From: Bacteroidales bacterium
GTDB lineage: Bacteria; Bacteroidota; Bacteroidia; Bacteroidales; VadinHA17
Direction of reading: 5' to 3'
Assembly (NCBI GenBank): GCA_016715075.1
Contig: JADKBK010000042.1
Coordinates: 62,001 to 126,000 of the forward strand
Length of the DNA stretch: 64,000 nt
Part shown: in pieces, positions 38,200 to 48,826 of the stretch
How positions within the stretch are numbered: the first letter of the stretch is position 1
Layout of the letters: each line of letters opens with the position of its first letter
Made by a program: the position numbers and the translations under genes
The notes under the pieces: generated by a model
What the model was told of the DNA's origin: nothing
The model's input: the letters and a program-made list of their open reading frames with translations, nothing else
The model's database searches: none

Positions 38200-38432
38200 G
38201 GTTGCTGTAATTTTTGTTAACAGATGTGATTGCTCCCGGGTTGATATCAAAGCAGTATTATATAGGCCATATACTTATTTTATCATTAATTAAAATAATG
38301 TATCGCAAGATTATTGCAATATTACGAAATATTTTGAAATCTTTGGTAGCATTTTCTGATCAACTAAACCATATTCTGTCAGGAATGGTTAATTTAGTAA
38401 AATCGGATTTTTGTTAAAGAAGAACTGCAGAA

Positions 38433-40324
38433 ATGATTAAAATGATGAAAAAACGAAACAGCCTGTTAAGTAAGCTTTCCTGTCTCACTTTATTAATGGT
38501 GTTCTGCCAGTTTTACATTGTACCTGTAAAAGGTGAAGCGCCCGTGAATCTGAAACCTTTCAGGGTAGCTGTTATAATCGGAGATCAATGGAATGATCCT
38601 GCCGGATACCTGGTTGATCTCCCGAAACATGAAGGATCATACTCAGGGTATGATGCGACCCCGGAAGTTAATGGTGAAACGGATTTTCACGATCTGATTG
38701 TTCTGCTGAAATCATGGTGCATCCCATTTGATATTATCAGGCTGGATCAGCAACTTCTTGACAGGTATATGTTCCTGGATATAAATGGTCGGGCTAAATA
38801 TGGTACCATAATCTGGGATGTTAATAAATCTGAACACCTTCAGCCACAGGATTATTCCATTATAACTGAAATGGTTAAGAACTATGGTTTAGGTCTGATA
38901 GCTCTTTCAGACCGCATCAGCCAGCAGGAGATTCAGGATATCCTTGGTTTGAAGTACAGGGGCAGCTGGGAGAGTAATGCATCGCTTGAAATAAAGAACA
39001 GCCATTTTATCAATGATAAGATCTCATCTCCTTTTGTAATCGATACTGGAATTCCGGCTCATTTACAACGTCAGCAGGCTGATTTACTTGAAGGCACACT
39101 TCCATTAGTAATGCAGGGGCCCTATGCCCAGGTTACTGCCAGGGAATATCCTTCAGGAAGTCATGTTGTCTGGTTTGGAAGTGATCACAGCTATATGTTT
39201 TCTTTTCAGGGAATGCGTACAATTTTCAGGAGAGCAATTACATGGACAATAGGATACGCGCTCTTCAGGACATGGGAGAATGATATAATAATGATCATGG
39301 ATGATCCGGGAGGAGCTGCAAATAACTACCTGGAGCACTGGCATTACCCTGAACTCCGGGAAGAGACGATTGAGAAATTTCTGATAGCGCCATTACTGAA
39401 ACACAAGGCAGTACTCAATATAAATTTTGTCCCTGCATTCGTTAATGAAGGCAAACGCATGCTGGAACCAACATGGAAGAATAGCTTCACTGACGGATTC
39501 GGAACACAACAGGATTATATTTCAAGCAAAAAGGGGTATGACAAAGGAATAAAACAGGGAGTTTTTGAAGTGTTATGTCACGGGCTTACTCATATGCAGC
39601 CCGACCTCGTTTCAAAACCCGGCTGGTATGGGAGTCCTAACGACATGGAAAAATCTGAAGTCGGATGGTATCGTGAATTTGGCGATACCAGGCGAAAAGA
39701 TGAAATTCCTGCAGCTGAACAGCTTTGGAGGATGAAAACCGCCATTGAATGGCTGACAGAACAATTCGGAGTAGTTCCGCTTGAATTTTGCCCGGGCGGA
39801 CTAGGCAGCTCAGTCTCTTATTTTAACAATACAGCAAAAATCGCAGGCAAGGCAGGTTTCGGGTGGAACGGATGGGAATCGGGTTACCTTGGAAAGGATA
39901 TGGTAATTACCGGATGGAAGTTTTTGGAACTCCTGAATCCCCTCTGATAATCGGAGCGCCTCCCGATTATCATGATTTCGGTATCTACAGGAACCCGGAG
40001 ATGTTTGCAACGGTGTTTGACAAATATCAGAAGGGGCGATTTATAAGTATAAATGAATTCATAGGTTATATCCATTCTGAAAATTCAGGAAAATGGAATA
40101 TGGAGAACAATTCTCTCTCACTTACTATTGACTATGATCCCCATTATTGCAGATATTTTGAAACACATGAATCCTTCTGGAACCTCGAGGTCTCAGATTG
40201 GTTGAGAACTAAAACAGGAAACAATCCGGTGATAACAACTGATGGCATAACAAATAAAGATCCCTATTCGAGAATAAATATCCCCAGAGGGACAGGGAAA
40301 CACGAGGTAAAGATAAAATTTTGA
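38433..40324 (+). CDS. NodB-like polysaccharide deacetylase-type protein (frameshifted)
   Basis: A signal peptide is followed by a ThuA/GATase-like domain (FRVAVIIGDQWND, IGYALFRTWEND) and then a NodB-like region with IMIMDDPGG (metal Asp) and CHGLTHMQPD (H-x3-H), which fits the Asp-His-His zinc site of polysaccharide deacetylases. The frame stops at 39947. Adding one T to the T5 run at 39921-39925 continues it (KFFGTPESPLIIGAPPDYHD) to 40324, for about 630 residues. Deacetylation of an amino sugar fits the hexosaminidases nearby, but activity is inferred. The next gene starts 41 bases downstream. Confidence 0.65.
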
Positions 40325-40364
40325 ATTCCTGTTACTTACAAAACTTTCGATCAAACGATAATTT

Positions 40365-41954
40365 ATGAAAAAGTCATTGCTTATTACAACGGGGATCCTA
40401 CTGTTTTACCTGATGCCTGTGCAATCACAGAATAACACTATCCCTGGCAATTTAACAACGCCATATCCTACGATAATCAATCTTGCAGTAAGCTGGGAGA
40501 TCAAAGGTGATGATAATATGAATGGTGTGGTAACTGTCAGGTACAGGGAAGACGGTGCAAGTGAATGGAATACCGGGATGCCGCTGTTTCATGTTCCGGC
40601 AGGCAGGAACTTAGGTTTTTCATGGGCGAATAAGCATTCAGGCAGTATTTTTGATCTTAAGCCTGATGCAGGTTATGAAATACAACTCTCATTGAATGAT
40701 CCTGATGGCGGATCAGAGGAAAGAACAATTAAAGCACATACAAGAGCCGTTCCTCAGGTCGGCAGCAACTCGGAAAAAATTTATCTGAAGAAGGGTGCAT
40801 ATGATACCCTTCATACACACAGCGGTACAAAAGAAAGACCTGTCGTATACATGCCGGAAACTACTGATGTAACATTCACTCATATCGATCTCAAAAATAA
40901 AAAATGGGTCTATATTATAGGGCTTAACGTGGAAAATTCAGGAAGTGAAGGGGTCGGGATCCTGATGGATGGAGCAACTGATTGCATGGTTACCAGATGT
41001 TCAGTAAAATCAGTCTATGGTATGGTTGCTGACAAGCCTGGTGCCGAAAATTGTTATGTCAGTGACAATATTCTGACAGGCACCTGTACCTGGGTCAACG
41101 AATCAATGGGTGCTCACGGTGACAACATTGGGGAAGGTATTCAACTTACAGGCTCAGGAAATGTTATCTGCTTCAATAAGGTAACAGGTTTCAGAGACTG
41201 CATTTCGACAATGGAGGATCAGCGGGCTGCAGAACAAACATGCGTTGATATATATAATAACGATATATATTCGGGCGTTGATGATGCCATTGAGGCGGAT
41301 TTCTGCTTCTCCAACTGCAGGATTTTCCGCAACCGCATTACTAACTGCTTTGTAGGACTCAGCTCTCAGCCAGGCCTCGGAGGGCCCAATTATTTTTACC
41401 GTAACAGCATGTACAATCTCACTCATGGCGGCGCGTTTAAATTTATACGGTTCAGTCAGGGAGATGTGGTAATGCATAATACTTTTATTAAAGTAGGTTC
41501 CGGACTTGGAGGAAATGACTCTATGGACTATGCCTGGTTCAGGAACAATCTGGCAATCGGTGGTCCTACCGGAGGTGTAAATTGGGGTGACTACGGACCA
41601 GGAAATCCATATGCTGCCGATATTATAAAGCCAAAGAAACATTGCAGCTTTGATTATGATGCTGTTGGCTCATTTGAAGTACCATATGTGGCCAAAATAG
41701 GGAAATTGCAATTTTCAGAAGTAGAAAAACATGGAATTGAACATATTACCCTTGGGGAGATATTTATAAATGTTCCATTCCCAAACCCGCCGGTTCCTGA
41801 ACGGGAGATACAGGATTTAAGACCCAGACCGGGCTCCGTTGTAATCGACGCAGGTGTAATGATTCCAAATATTAACGACAAATACAATGGTAAAGGTCCC
41901 GATATAGGAGCCTATGAACTTGGAGAGGAATATCCTCATTATGGACCTCGATGA
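40365..41954 (+). CDS. Secreted right-handed beta-helix protein 2
   Basis: 529 residues with a signal peptide ending near QSQ. Residues 30-125 look like a fibronectin-III-type domain (PYPTIINLAVSWEIKGDDN, LKPDAGYEIQLSL). From about 140 a parallel beta-helix follows (CMVTRCSVKSVYGMVAD, NVICFNKVTGFRDCIST, CRIFRNRITNCFVGLSS), ending in a DIGAYELG tail, common in secreted beta-helix proteins of this phylum. A lyase or epimerase role is plausible; no catalytic residues were identified. Confidence 0.78.
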   Translation: MKKSLLITTGILLFYLMPVQSQNNTIPGNLTTPYPTIINLAVSWEIKGDDNMNGVVTVRYREDGASEWNTGMPLFHVPAGRNLGFSWANKHSGSIFDLKPDAGYEIQLSLNDPDGGSEERTIKAHTRAVPQVGSNSEKIYLKKGAYDTLHTHSGTKERPVVYMPETTDVTFTHIDLKNKKWVYIIGLNVENSGSEGVGILMDGATDCMVTRCSVKSVYGMVADKPGAENCYVSDNILTGTCTWVNESMGAHGDNIGEGIQLTGSGNVICFNKVTGFRDCISTMEDQRAAEQTCVDIYNNDIYSGVDDAIEADFCFSNCRIFRNRITNCFVGLSSQPGLGGPNYFYRNSMYNLTHGGAFKFIRFSQGDVVMHNTFIKVGSGLGGNDSMDYAWFRNNLAIGGPTGGVNWGDYGPGNPYAADIIKPKKHCSFDYDAVGSFEVPYVAKIGKLQFSEVEKHGIEHITLGEIFINVPFPNPPVPEREIQDLRPRPGSVVIDAGVMIPNINDKYNGKGPDIGAYELGEEYPHYGPR

Positions 41955-42058
41955 AAAGAGGAACCGCCAAACCCGGATTAAATAATACAACTGTCATTGT
42001 TTTATATTAGTGATAACAGGTCTTACACCGATAACCTCGCAATAATAAAATCCAAAGG

Positions 42059-43495
42059 ATGAAACGAAGGAAATTTTTTCAGGCAATATCATATGGAGCT
42101 GCAGGATTGGCGTTAAATACATCCTGTAAACAAAACCTGAATAAGCCGGAGACTGCTTCATTGACAAATTCGCTGAGCACTGAAGTACCTGCATATCGTA
42201 ATACTATTGTATCATCCTTTCCAGATAGGAAGACAAAATCTGCAAATGATACGCTGGTAATAGGTCTGATTGGTGCGGGTGGCTGGGGAACTCATATAAT
42301 AATTCAGGCAGCCGGACTTAGTGAGAATATCAGGGTAAAGTATGTATGTGATGTGGATGATACACGTGGCGGACATGCCATTGAGGAACTGGGCAAACTC
42401 CAGGGGTTTAAGCCATTATCAGTCAGAGATATGCGGAAAGTATTTGAAGACAAGGAAGTTGACGGGGTTATTATTGCCACACCGGAACACTGGCATGGAC
42501 TTGCTACTGTATGGGCCTGCCAGGCAGGCAAAGATGTTTATGTGGAAAAGTGCATCTCCCATTCAATATATGAAGGTCAGAAAATGATTGAGGCTGCAAT
42601 GAAATATGAACGCATTGTTCAATGCGGGACCTTGAACAGAAGCGCTGACTATGCCATCACCGCGAGAGATTATATCAGGAGCGGAGAGCTTGGTGATGTT
42701 GTTACGGTTTCTGCAATTGAACTTACAGACGGCCCCGTACCCTTTAATGAAAAGGAGAATTCAGCAACCCCGGACACTATCGACTGGGACATGTGGCTCG
42801 GTCCGGCTCCAAAAGTGCCCTATAATGTCTCAAGGAACAAGTCCTGGCAGTATTACTGGGACTATGCCGGAGGATATGCATTTGGTCAGGGTGTAATTCA
42901 TCAGGTGGATATGCTTCGCCTGGCATTGGATAACCCTGACTTTCCGAAATCAGTATATTGCACAGGAGGAAGGTATTTATTTAAAGATAGCAGAGATATA
43001 CCTGACTATCAAATAGCTACTTTTGATTTTGGTAATTTTGTAATGACATTGCAGGGGGGTGAATTTACCCGCTATCTTTCAAAAACGAGCGAGGAGATCC
43101 GTTATGGAAAGAAATTCCCCAGATGGCAGCAAAATGCAACCAAAATTGAGATTTATGGCACAAAACGTATGATGTATTTAGGTGTTATGGGTGGCGGATG
43201 GCAGGTATTTGACAAAGATGAAATGCTTGTTGCCAGCGACAAAGGTATTTATCCTCTAAATGCTCATCTGAAAAATTTCTTCGGATGCATGAGGTCAAGA
43301 AATCAGCCAAACGGAAATATTATTGAAGGGCATAAAAGTGCAGCGCTGATTCATCTGGCAAACCTGTCGTATCGTTCCGGCAAAAAACAGCTTCTGTTTT
43401 CTCCTGAAACAGAAAGCATTCTGAATGACAACACAGCAATAGCTCTTGCTCAGCCACATTATCGGAGCGGATTTGAAATAAGAAAAGAGATATAA
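42059..43495 (+). CDS. Secreted Gfo/Idh/MocA oxidoreductase, copy 1
   Basis: 478 residues. The N-terminus MKRRKFFQAISYGAAGLALNTSC looks like a Tat signal with a lipobox. The NAD-binding motif GLIGAGGWGTHII, PEHWHGLATVWACQAGKDVYVEK and QCGTLNRSA follow. The usual EKP motif is EKC here. DWDMWLGPAP is the marker of the secreted Bacteroidota/Planctomycetota subgroup. Members oxidise sugars or, as in GH109, cleave glycosides through NAD-linked chemistry. The substrate is unknown. The paralog follows 23 bases downstream. Confidence 0.88.
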   Translation: MKRRKFFQAISYGAAGLALNTSCKQNLNKPETASLTNSLSTEVPAYRNTIVSSFPDRKTKSANDTLVIGLIGAGGWGTHIIIQAAGLSENIRVKYVCDVDDTRGGHAIEELGKLQGFKPLSVRDMRKVFEDKEVDGVIIATPEHWHGLATVWACQAGKDVYVEKCISHSIYEGQKMIEAAMKYERIVQCGTLNRSADYAITARDYIRSGELGDVVTVSAIELTDGPVPFNEKENSATPDTIDWDMWLGPAPKVPYNVSRNKSWQYYWDYAGGYAFGQGVIHQVDMLRLALDNPDFPKSVYCTGGRYLFKDSRDIPDYQIATFDFGNFVMTLQGGEFTRYLSKTSEEIRYGKKFPRWQQNATKIEIYGTKRMMYLGVMGGGWQVFDKDEMLVASDKGIYPLNAHLKNFFGCMRSRNQPNGNIIEGHKSAALIHLANLSYRSGKKQLLFSPETESILNDNTAIALAQPHYRSGFEIRKEI

Positions 43496-43518
43496 TTGAA
43501 ACATAAAGTAATTTTGAT

Positions 43519-44955
43519 ATGAAAAGAAGAAATTTCTTAGGGCTTGCCGCCACCGGCACGGCCGGTTTGGCTATGACAGCCGGATGCAAATTACCAGGTA
43601 ACAATAATACATCGGAAGGAGCGAATCAGGCTGCTGTCAGCGAAATACCTGATTACAGGAAAAGTCTGAAAACCTCTTTCACATCAGTGAAAGGTAAAAG
43701 TGCGGGTGACCGCGTGATACTTGCCCTTATCGGTGCGGGTTCATGGGGAACCAATCTGATATTGGAAGCGGCAAAAGCTGGCGAAAATATTCAGATCAAA
43801 TATGTCTGCGATGTGGATGATACCCGTGGCGGAAACGCTGTTTCACAACTCGAAAAGATACAGGGATTTAGACCTATATCGGTAAGGGATATGAGGAAGG
43901 TTTATGATGACAAAGAGGTAGACGGGGTTTTCATTGAGACACCCGAACACTGGCATGCCCTTGCTGCAATTTGGGCTTGTCAGGCAGGAAAGGACGTATA
44001 TGTTGAAAAGACAATATCCCACTCCATCTTTGAGGGACAGCAAATGATAAAGGCAGCTATGAAATACGAGAGGATAATCCAGTGCGGTACACAGAACAGA
44101 AGCGCTGATTATGCCCTCACAGCCAGAGAATATATTAAAAGCGGTGAACTGGGTGATATCGTTTCAGTGCATGTAAGGGAACTTCTTGACGGACCAGTTC
44201 CTTTTAATGAAAAGAAGGATACAGATGCACCGGATACCATTGATTGGGATATGTGGCTCGGTCCGGCCCCAAAGGTTCCATACAGCATCTCCCGCAACAA
44301 ATCATGGATCTACTACTGGGATTATTCGGGTGGACCGGTTACATCAGGAGGCTCCATACATCAGCTTGATATGGCGCGCCTGATCCTTGACAATCCTGAT
44401 TTCCCAAAATCAGTCTATTGTGCCGGAGGCAGGTATTTCTTTAATGACAAGAGGGATATACCTGATTACCAGATGTCAACTTTTGATTATGGAAATTTTG
44501 TACTTACCCTTGAGACCGGAGAATGTACTCCGTATATGCAAAAAGAAGGTCTTGATGTCAGACTTGGCACCATCTATCCGAAATGGATGCAGAATTCAAC
44601 AAGAATAGATATTCTTGGAACAAAAAAAATGATGTATGTGGGCCGTATGGGCGGCGGATGGCAGGTATTTGATAAAGATGAGAAAATAGTAGCCCAGGAT
44701 AAGGGGATCTTTCCTTTGAAAGCACATATCCTGAATTACATCGACTGCATCCGGACAAGAAATCAGCCAAATGGCAATATAGCAGAAGGACACCGGAGTT
44801 CTGTTCTTATACATCTGGCAAACCTTTCATATCGGGCTGGTAATAAGCAGCTGCTGTTCTCACCTGAATACGAGTCAATTTTAAATGATAGCAATGCACA
44901 GAATATGTCACAGCTCAGTTATAGGACAGGATTCGAAATCAAGAAGGAGATTTAA
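43519..44955 (+). CDS. Secreted Gfo/Idh/MocA oxidoreductase, copy 2
   Basis: 478 residues, the same length as copy 1 and alignable throughout without obvious gaps. It has a Tat-like lipoprotein N-terminus (MKRRNFLGLAATGTAGLAM...GC), ALIGAGSWGTNLI, PEHWHALAAIWACQAGKDVYVEK and DWDMWLGPAP. The EKP proline is Thr. It differs from copy 1 mainly in the signal region and the GGPVTSGGSIHQLDM stretch near the active site (GGYAFGQGVIHQVDM in copy 1), which may change specificity. It is clearly a tandem duplication. Confidence 0.88.
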   Translation: MKRRNFLGLAATGTAGLAMTAGCKLPGNNNTSEGANQAAVSEIPDYRKSLKTSFTSVKGKSAGDRVILALIGAGSWGTNLILEAAKAGENIQIKYVCDVDDTRGGNAVSQLEKIQGFRPISVRDMRKVYDDKEVDGVFIETPEHWHALAAIWACQAGKDVYVEKTISHSIFEGQQMIKAAMKYERIIQCGTQNRSADYALTAREYIKSGELGDIVSVHVRELLDGPVPFNEKKDTDAPDTIDWDMWLGPAPKVPYSISRNKSWIYYWDYSGGPVTSGGSIHQLDMARLILDNPDFPKSVYCAGGRYFFNDKRDIPDYQMSTFDYGNFVLTLETGECTPYMQKEGLDVRLGTIYPKWMQNSTRIDILGTKKMMYVGRMGGGWQVFDKDEKIVAQDKGIFPLKAHILNYIDCIRTRNQPNGNIAEGHRSSVLIHLANLSYRAGNKQLLFSPEYESILNDSNAQNMSQLSYRTGFEIKKEI

Positions 44956-44966
44956 TAGATTTAGAG

Positions 44967-45697
44967 ATGAATTTACGTGTTAATAAAAGAAAAATAGTTC
45001 TGTTTTTTTCCGGAGCTGCATTTATTGCAGTATGTCTTGTTATTTATGCTTATGTCAGGACTATAAATAAAACAGATCTTGAATTCCGGATCCATATTAA
45101 TGAAAAACTTGTAAGAGAATCAACATTCGGTGAATCACCAACATTTGCCATCTGGCTGGAGGATCCTCTGGCCGGAACTGTAAAAACAATTTTTGTAACG
45201 AGCAGGGCAGGACTTGGGGACTGGAAGGTAAAGCATCAGTTCCTGTTGCATTGCCAAAATGGTTTGAGATAAATAAGAATGAACAGCAGGCATCTGACAA
45301 AAACGGCAAAAATGACAAACAGCAGATTGCCATCACAGGGGCTACACCGAAGCCCGGATATTTCAATACTCGTGTCAGGGTTACACCTGGCACAAGATGG
45401 ATATGCTGGATCGAGGTCAACCTTGCCGGAGATTTTAACGAAGAGTATCCCGAATATGATGAGGTAAAGAAAACTTCGGATGATTATAAAACAGGGCAGC
45501 CTGCTTTGCTTTACAGAGCAGAAATAGAAGCAACATTGGGAAATTCTGTCAAACCCGAACTATCAGGCATGTGTCTTCTTGATTCACTTGGTAATGCTGT
45601 GATTAAATCTCTTTCCGGGATAACCACTGCTTCAGAAATTTTTGATGAGATGAATATAATAGTAAGCAAACCCAGACCGAGGATCATCGACAGGTAA
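44967..45697 (+). CDS. Membrane-anchored protein of unknown function (frameshifted)
   Basis: One N-terminal membrane helix (IVLFFSGAAFIAVCLVIYAYV) leads into a periplasmic part with RESTFGESPTFAIWLEDP and KTIFVTSRAGLGDWK. The frame breaks at about 45223-45228. One extra base gives WKGKASVPVALPKWFEINK and joins the second half (ITGATPKPGYFNTRVRV, WICWIEVNLAGDFNEEYPEYD). The joined protein is about 243 residues. It resembles DUF2271-style periplasmic proteins, but I am not certain of the family. It starts 11 bases after the second oxidoreductase and is likely in the same operon. Confidence 0.65.
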
Positions 45698-45719
45698 GTA
45701 TCCATTAAATCTTTAAAAA

Positions 45720-47531
45720 TCAACTATTTGCCAGATCAAACATATGTTTAACTGCTGAATTAGGAGTTAAAACCTCATTCGCCGAATTAATCGTTATTGT
45801 TGGGATTGCTCCATGCTCAATGTGGATCTGCATCCTTAATTCTTCGTCCTTAGTATTTCCTCCCAGTCCGGAGTATCCTATAGTCCTGCAAAGCCGCCCG
45901 AATAATAAGCTGTTCAGGTCACAGCCCCCGGCACGTTCCAGACCTTCAGTTGAGGTCTGCCAGCTTTTAAAAAGATGGGCCTGGGCAAATGATTGTCCCT
46001 GCATAGTTATTTCATTCAGGCCCTCCCCTCCTACAACCAATCCTTTTCCAAGCAATCCTGTATGCTCTATCAGCCGCTTCATCCCTTCGGTAGAGGTCAT
46101 CGATTCAACAAGACAATTGTGGAGGTTCTGTGTGACCAGTGTAACATCTATAAAAACACAATCAAGGTCAAGCTCTGATGCTGCCTTATAGATATTTTCT
46201 CCCAATATTGACCTCCACATCGATAATCCGGGATGCACCTTAATCATAACATTTTTATCACGATTAGTCATTCTGTTAGCATTCGATTCAGGCACTCCCA
46301 TCGCACTGCCATTAACCCAGCTCCATCCCATCAGGTGCTTTGTTTCAAGATCACGGTATTGAAAATCACGGATAAAGGCATAAGCAGGATGAGAAGGATC
46401 CATATCAATTGAATTGAAATGTGGCATAATGTGAAAGCCCATTTTACGGCATTTGCTAATAAAGCTTTTTCCACTCTCACTTGCCAGGTATGACGGGTAG
46501 TTCTGATCATATATATCGGTTCTCCAATCGGGAAAATGCAGAAGAACTTTTGAAGGGGTAATTTTCTTTGCAAGTGCATCAAGTACAGCAGGATCTCCAG
46601 GACACCACGATACTGCAAGCCTGACGTCCTTAATCCAGGCTTTTCGCTTTTCCTCCTCCTTTGCGAGACCATATGCACCCCATAACCAGTTACGGTAAAT
46701 TTCAGCAGGTACCTGCCAGCCTCCTTTGTATACATTTATCCGCCAGGTCAAACCACCTGCAGCCAGATTATTATCAACCGGACCATAGGCCTCAGTATCC
46801 ATTCCCAGTACAAACGGATCTGTATCTGAGCCAACTTTCAGAGCTTTATATCTGTATTCTGTATCACGGGTGTGGAGATAAAAGCCGCCTTCTTCAGATT
46901 GCAATATGGCAAGTCCGGCTTCCCAATACATTGGCCAGGCCCACCTGCTGTCCTTTATCAGCGGATCGTCGAGCTTCAGCCTGACTCCCTGGAAGAAAGG
47001 GGCAACAAGTTGCAGGTGCTGCTTAATACCTGGGATATTCCAACGACAGGCAAGCAACCCGGGACGTGAGGAATAAGCAGATTGTTCAACTATAAGATCA
47101 CCGGTGACATTATCGGCACTTATTGTTACTACTCCATCCCCATCCCAGCTATGAAAAATAAATTCAGCCTGTTGATCAGAATTTTGTCTCAGGCTTGTTT
47201 TTCCATATCGCTTTTCATTAAAATCCACTGTCTCTGACCTGGAATATATGAGCTGCAGAGCAGAATAATCTGCATGATCATAGCTCTGAATATACTCCTC
47301 TCCTGTCTGCTTATTCTTTAACGATGAAAGAAATCCATCAATAAATATAGCAGTCTGTGTATGCGTTTCTACAAAAAGCTGATTATCCCGGATCTGTATT
47401 GATGAACTCATTTTTTCCGTAGCTTTTATCTCCTTATTCACTCCAGGAGCAGTATTGTGTTGAACAATTGGTGCTATGGGACTCAGGATTGCAGCTCCTG
47501 CAGTAGTTTTAATGAAGTTTCTGCGTTTCAT
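45720..47531 (-). CDS. DUF6259-like secreted glycoside hydrolase
   Basis: 603 residues with a Tat-like start (MKRRNFIKTTAGAAILSP). An N-terminal beta-sandwich (IQIRDNQLFVETHTQTAIFID) is followed by an alpha-galactosidase-like TIM barrel: VLLHFPDWRTDIYDQNYP, FHIMPHFNSIDMDPSHP, LDCVFIDVTL and LVVGGEGLNEI. The pattern resembles DUF6259 proteins, which are predicted glycoside hydrolases. The Asp in FIDVT and Glu in GGEGLN are candidate catalytic residues. Its start overlaps the GH88 stop by 4 bases, so the two are translationally coupled. Confidence 0.7.
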   Translation of the reverse strand: MKRRNFIKTTAGAAILSPIAPIVQHNTAPGVNKEIKATEKMSSSIQIRDNQLFVETHTQTAIFIDGFLSSLKNKQTGEEYIQSYDHADYSALQLIYSRSETVDFNEKRYGKTSLRQNSDQQAEFIFHSWDGDGVVTISADNVTGDLIVEQSAYSSRPGLLACRWNIPGIKQHLQLVAPFFQGVRLKLDDPLIKDSRWAWPMYWEAGLAILQSEEGGFYLHTRDTEYRYKALKVGSDTDPFVLGMDTEAYGPVDNNLAAGGLTWRINVYKGGWQVPAEIYRNWLWGAYGLAKEEEKRKAWIKDVRLAVSWCPGDPAVLDALAKKITPSKVLLHFPDWRTDIYDQNYPSYLASESGKSFISKCRKMGFHIMPHFNSIDMDPSHPAYAFIRDFQYRDLETKHLMGWSWVNGSAMGVPESNANRMTNRDKNVMIKVHPGLSMWRSILGENIYKAASELDLDCVFIDVTLVTQNLHNCLVESMTSTEGMKRLIEHTGLLGKGLVVGGEGLNEITMQGQSFAQAHLFKSWQTSTEGLERAGGCDLNSLLFGRLCRTIGYSGLGGNTKDEELRMQIHIEHGAIPTITINSANEVLTPNSAVKHMFDLANS

Positions 47532-48792
47532 AACTTATTGAATTTATATTCGTTTTCAATAAATCTATTGTGACCTTTTTGCCTTAAAGCGGCTTCCAGA
47601 AAATAATAATCGGCATAAACAAGAGGCTTATCGATTTCGGCACCATGGGGTAAACTTCCAACACAATGATCAAGGATGAAGTATTTATTTTTTGATGAAT
47701 TGAAGTACTCGGGTGATTCAAGTGAACTGAGAATCTTTGAGGCAGCTTCCCTGTAAAGTGTACCATTTGTCTGGGAGAAGGCAGCAAGCTCAAAAAGAGC
47801 AGAACTCATGATGGCGGCAGCTGAAGCATCTCTCAGAATTTCCGGATATTTTGAAGGATCGTATTTCCATTCAGCCACCAATCCAGGATCAGGTGCGTTG
47901 TAATCCCAATATGGTATCATATCTTCAGGCAGATTATGATTACTCAGAAGGAAATTGGCAATATTCTCAGCAAAAGCCAGGTATTGCGGGTCTTGTGTAT
48001 AACGGTAACAAACCACAAACCCGTAAAGGCCCCATGACTGGCCCCGTGACCATGATGACTCATCGGTAAAGCCCTGGCAGGTAGCTTTGTCAAGAACTTT
48101 TCCTGTCAGGGTATCATAATCAACAACATGATAACTTGAATAATCAGAACGATAATGGTTTTTCATTGTTGTCATGGCGTGCTGAATGGCTATATCTTCA
48201 TATTTTTTATTTCCGCTGAACCGGGTAGCTTCAAACAGGAGCTCAAGATTCATCATATTATCTATTATTACTGGGAAGAACCATTCTGTGGTATCGTTCC
48301 ATGCTTTCCTGTAATTCCATGATTCGATGCTCCCGGTAACAGGATTATATCTTTTAGACAATGATTCCGCAGTTTGAATGATAACTTTTTTATATTCCTC
48401 CTTATGTGCAAGGCGGAGTCCATTACCATAGCTGCAGTTTATCATGAATCCGACATCATGCCCACCGCTCCAGTATTGAATGGTATCCAGAGCCTCTGTC
48501 CATTTTACTGCTTCCCGTTTCCAGGTGTCATTGCCTGTGATCTCATAAAGATACCACAGGTTTCCTGCAAAAAACCGCTTGTCCAGTCGTAAATATCCGT
48601 ACTCACAAGATCACCATTACCGGTAATGGTCCTTGGAAATCGTGTAAGATCATTCGATTCAGACAGGATTTTTTCATAACGTCCAGTGATTTGCTTCACC
48701 TCTTCAGGTGAGAAAACTGATTTTTCCTTCATGCATGAATTGCACGATAGTATGAGCAGGATAGCTATTAACAGGCTGACGGACTTCTTCAT
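47528..48792 (-). CDS. GH88 unsaturated glucuronyl hydrolase (frameshifted)
   Basis: Removes the 4,5-unsaturated uronic acid left at the end of oligosaccharides by polysaccharide lyases. A lipoprotein-like signal (lipobox LSCNSC) leads to YDWTSGF, a GH88 hallmark with a catalytic Asp. The frame breaks at the A6 run 48569-48574. One more base restores TSGFFAGNLWYLYEITGND and IQYWSGGHDVGFMINCSYGNG, with the second key Asp in HDVGF. TDESSWSRGQSWGLYG near the middle is also typical of the family. Corrected length is about 421 residues. It is followed with a 4-base overlap by the DUF6259-like gene. Confidence 0.88.
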
Positions 48793-48826
48793 GATTTTAA
48801 ACCGCTAATAAATATAAACAGTATTA

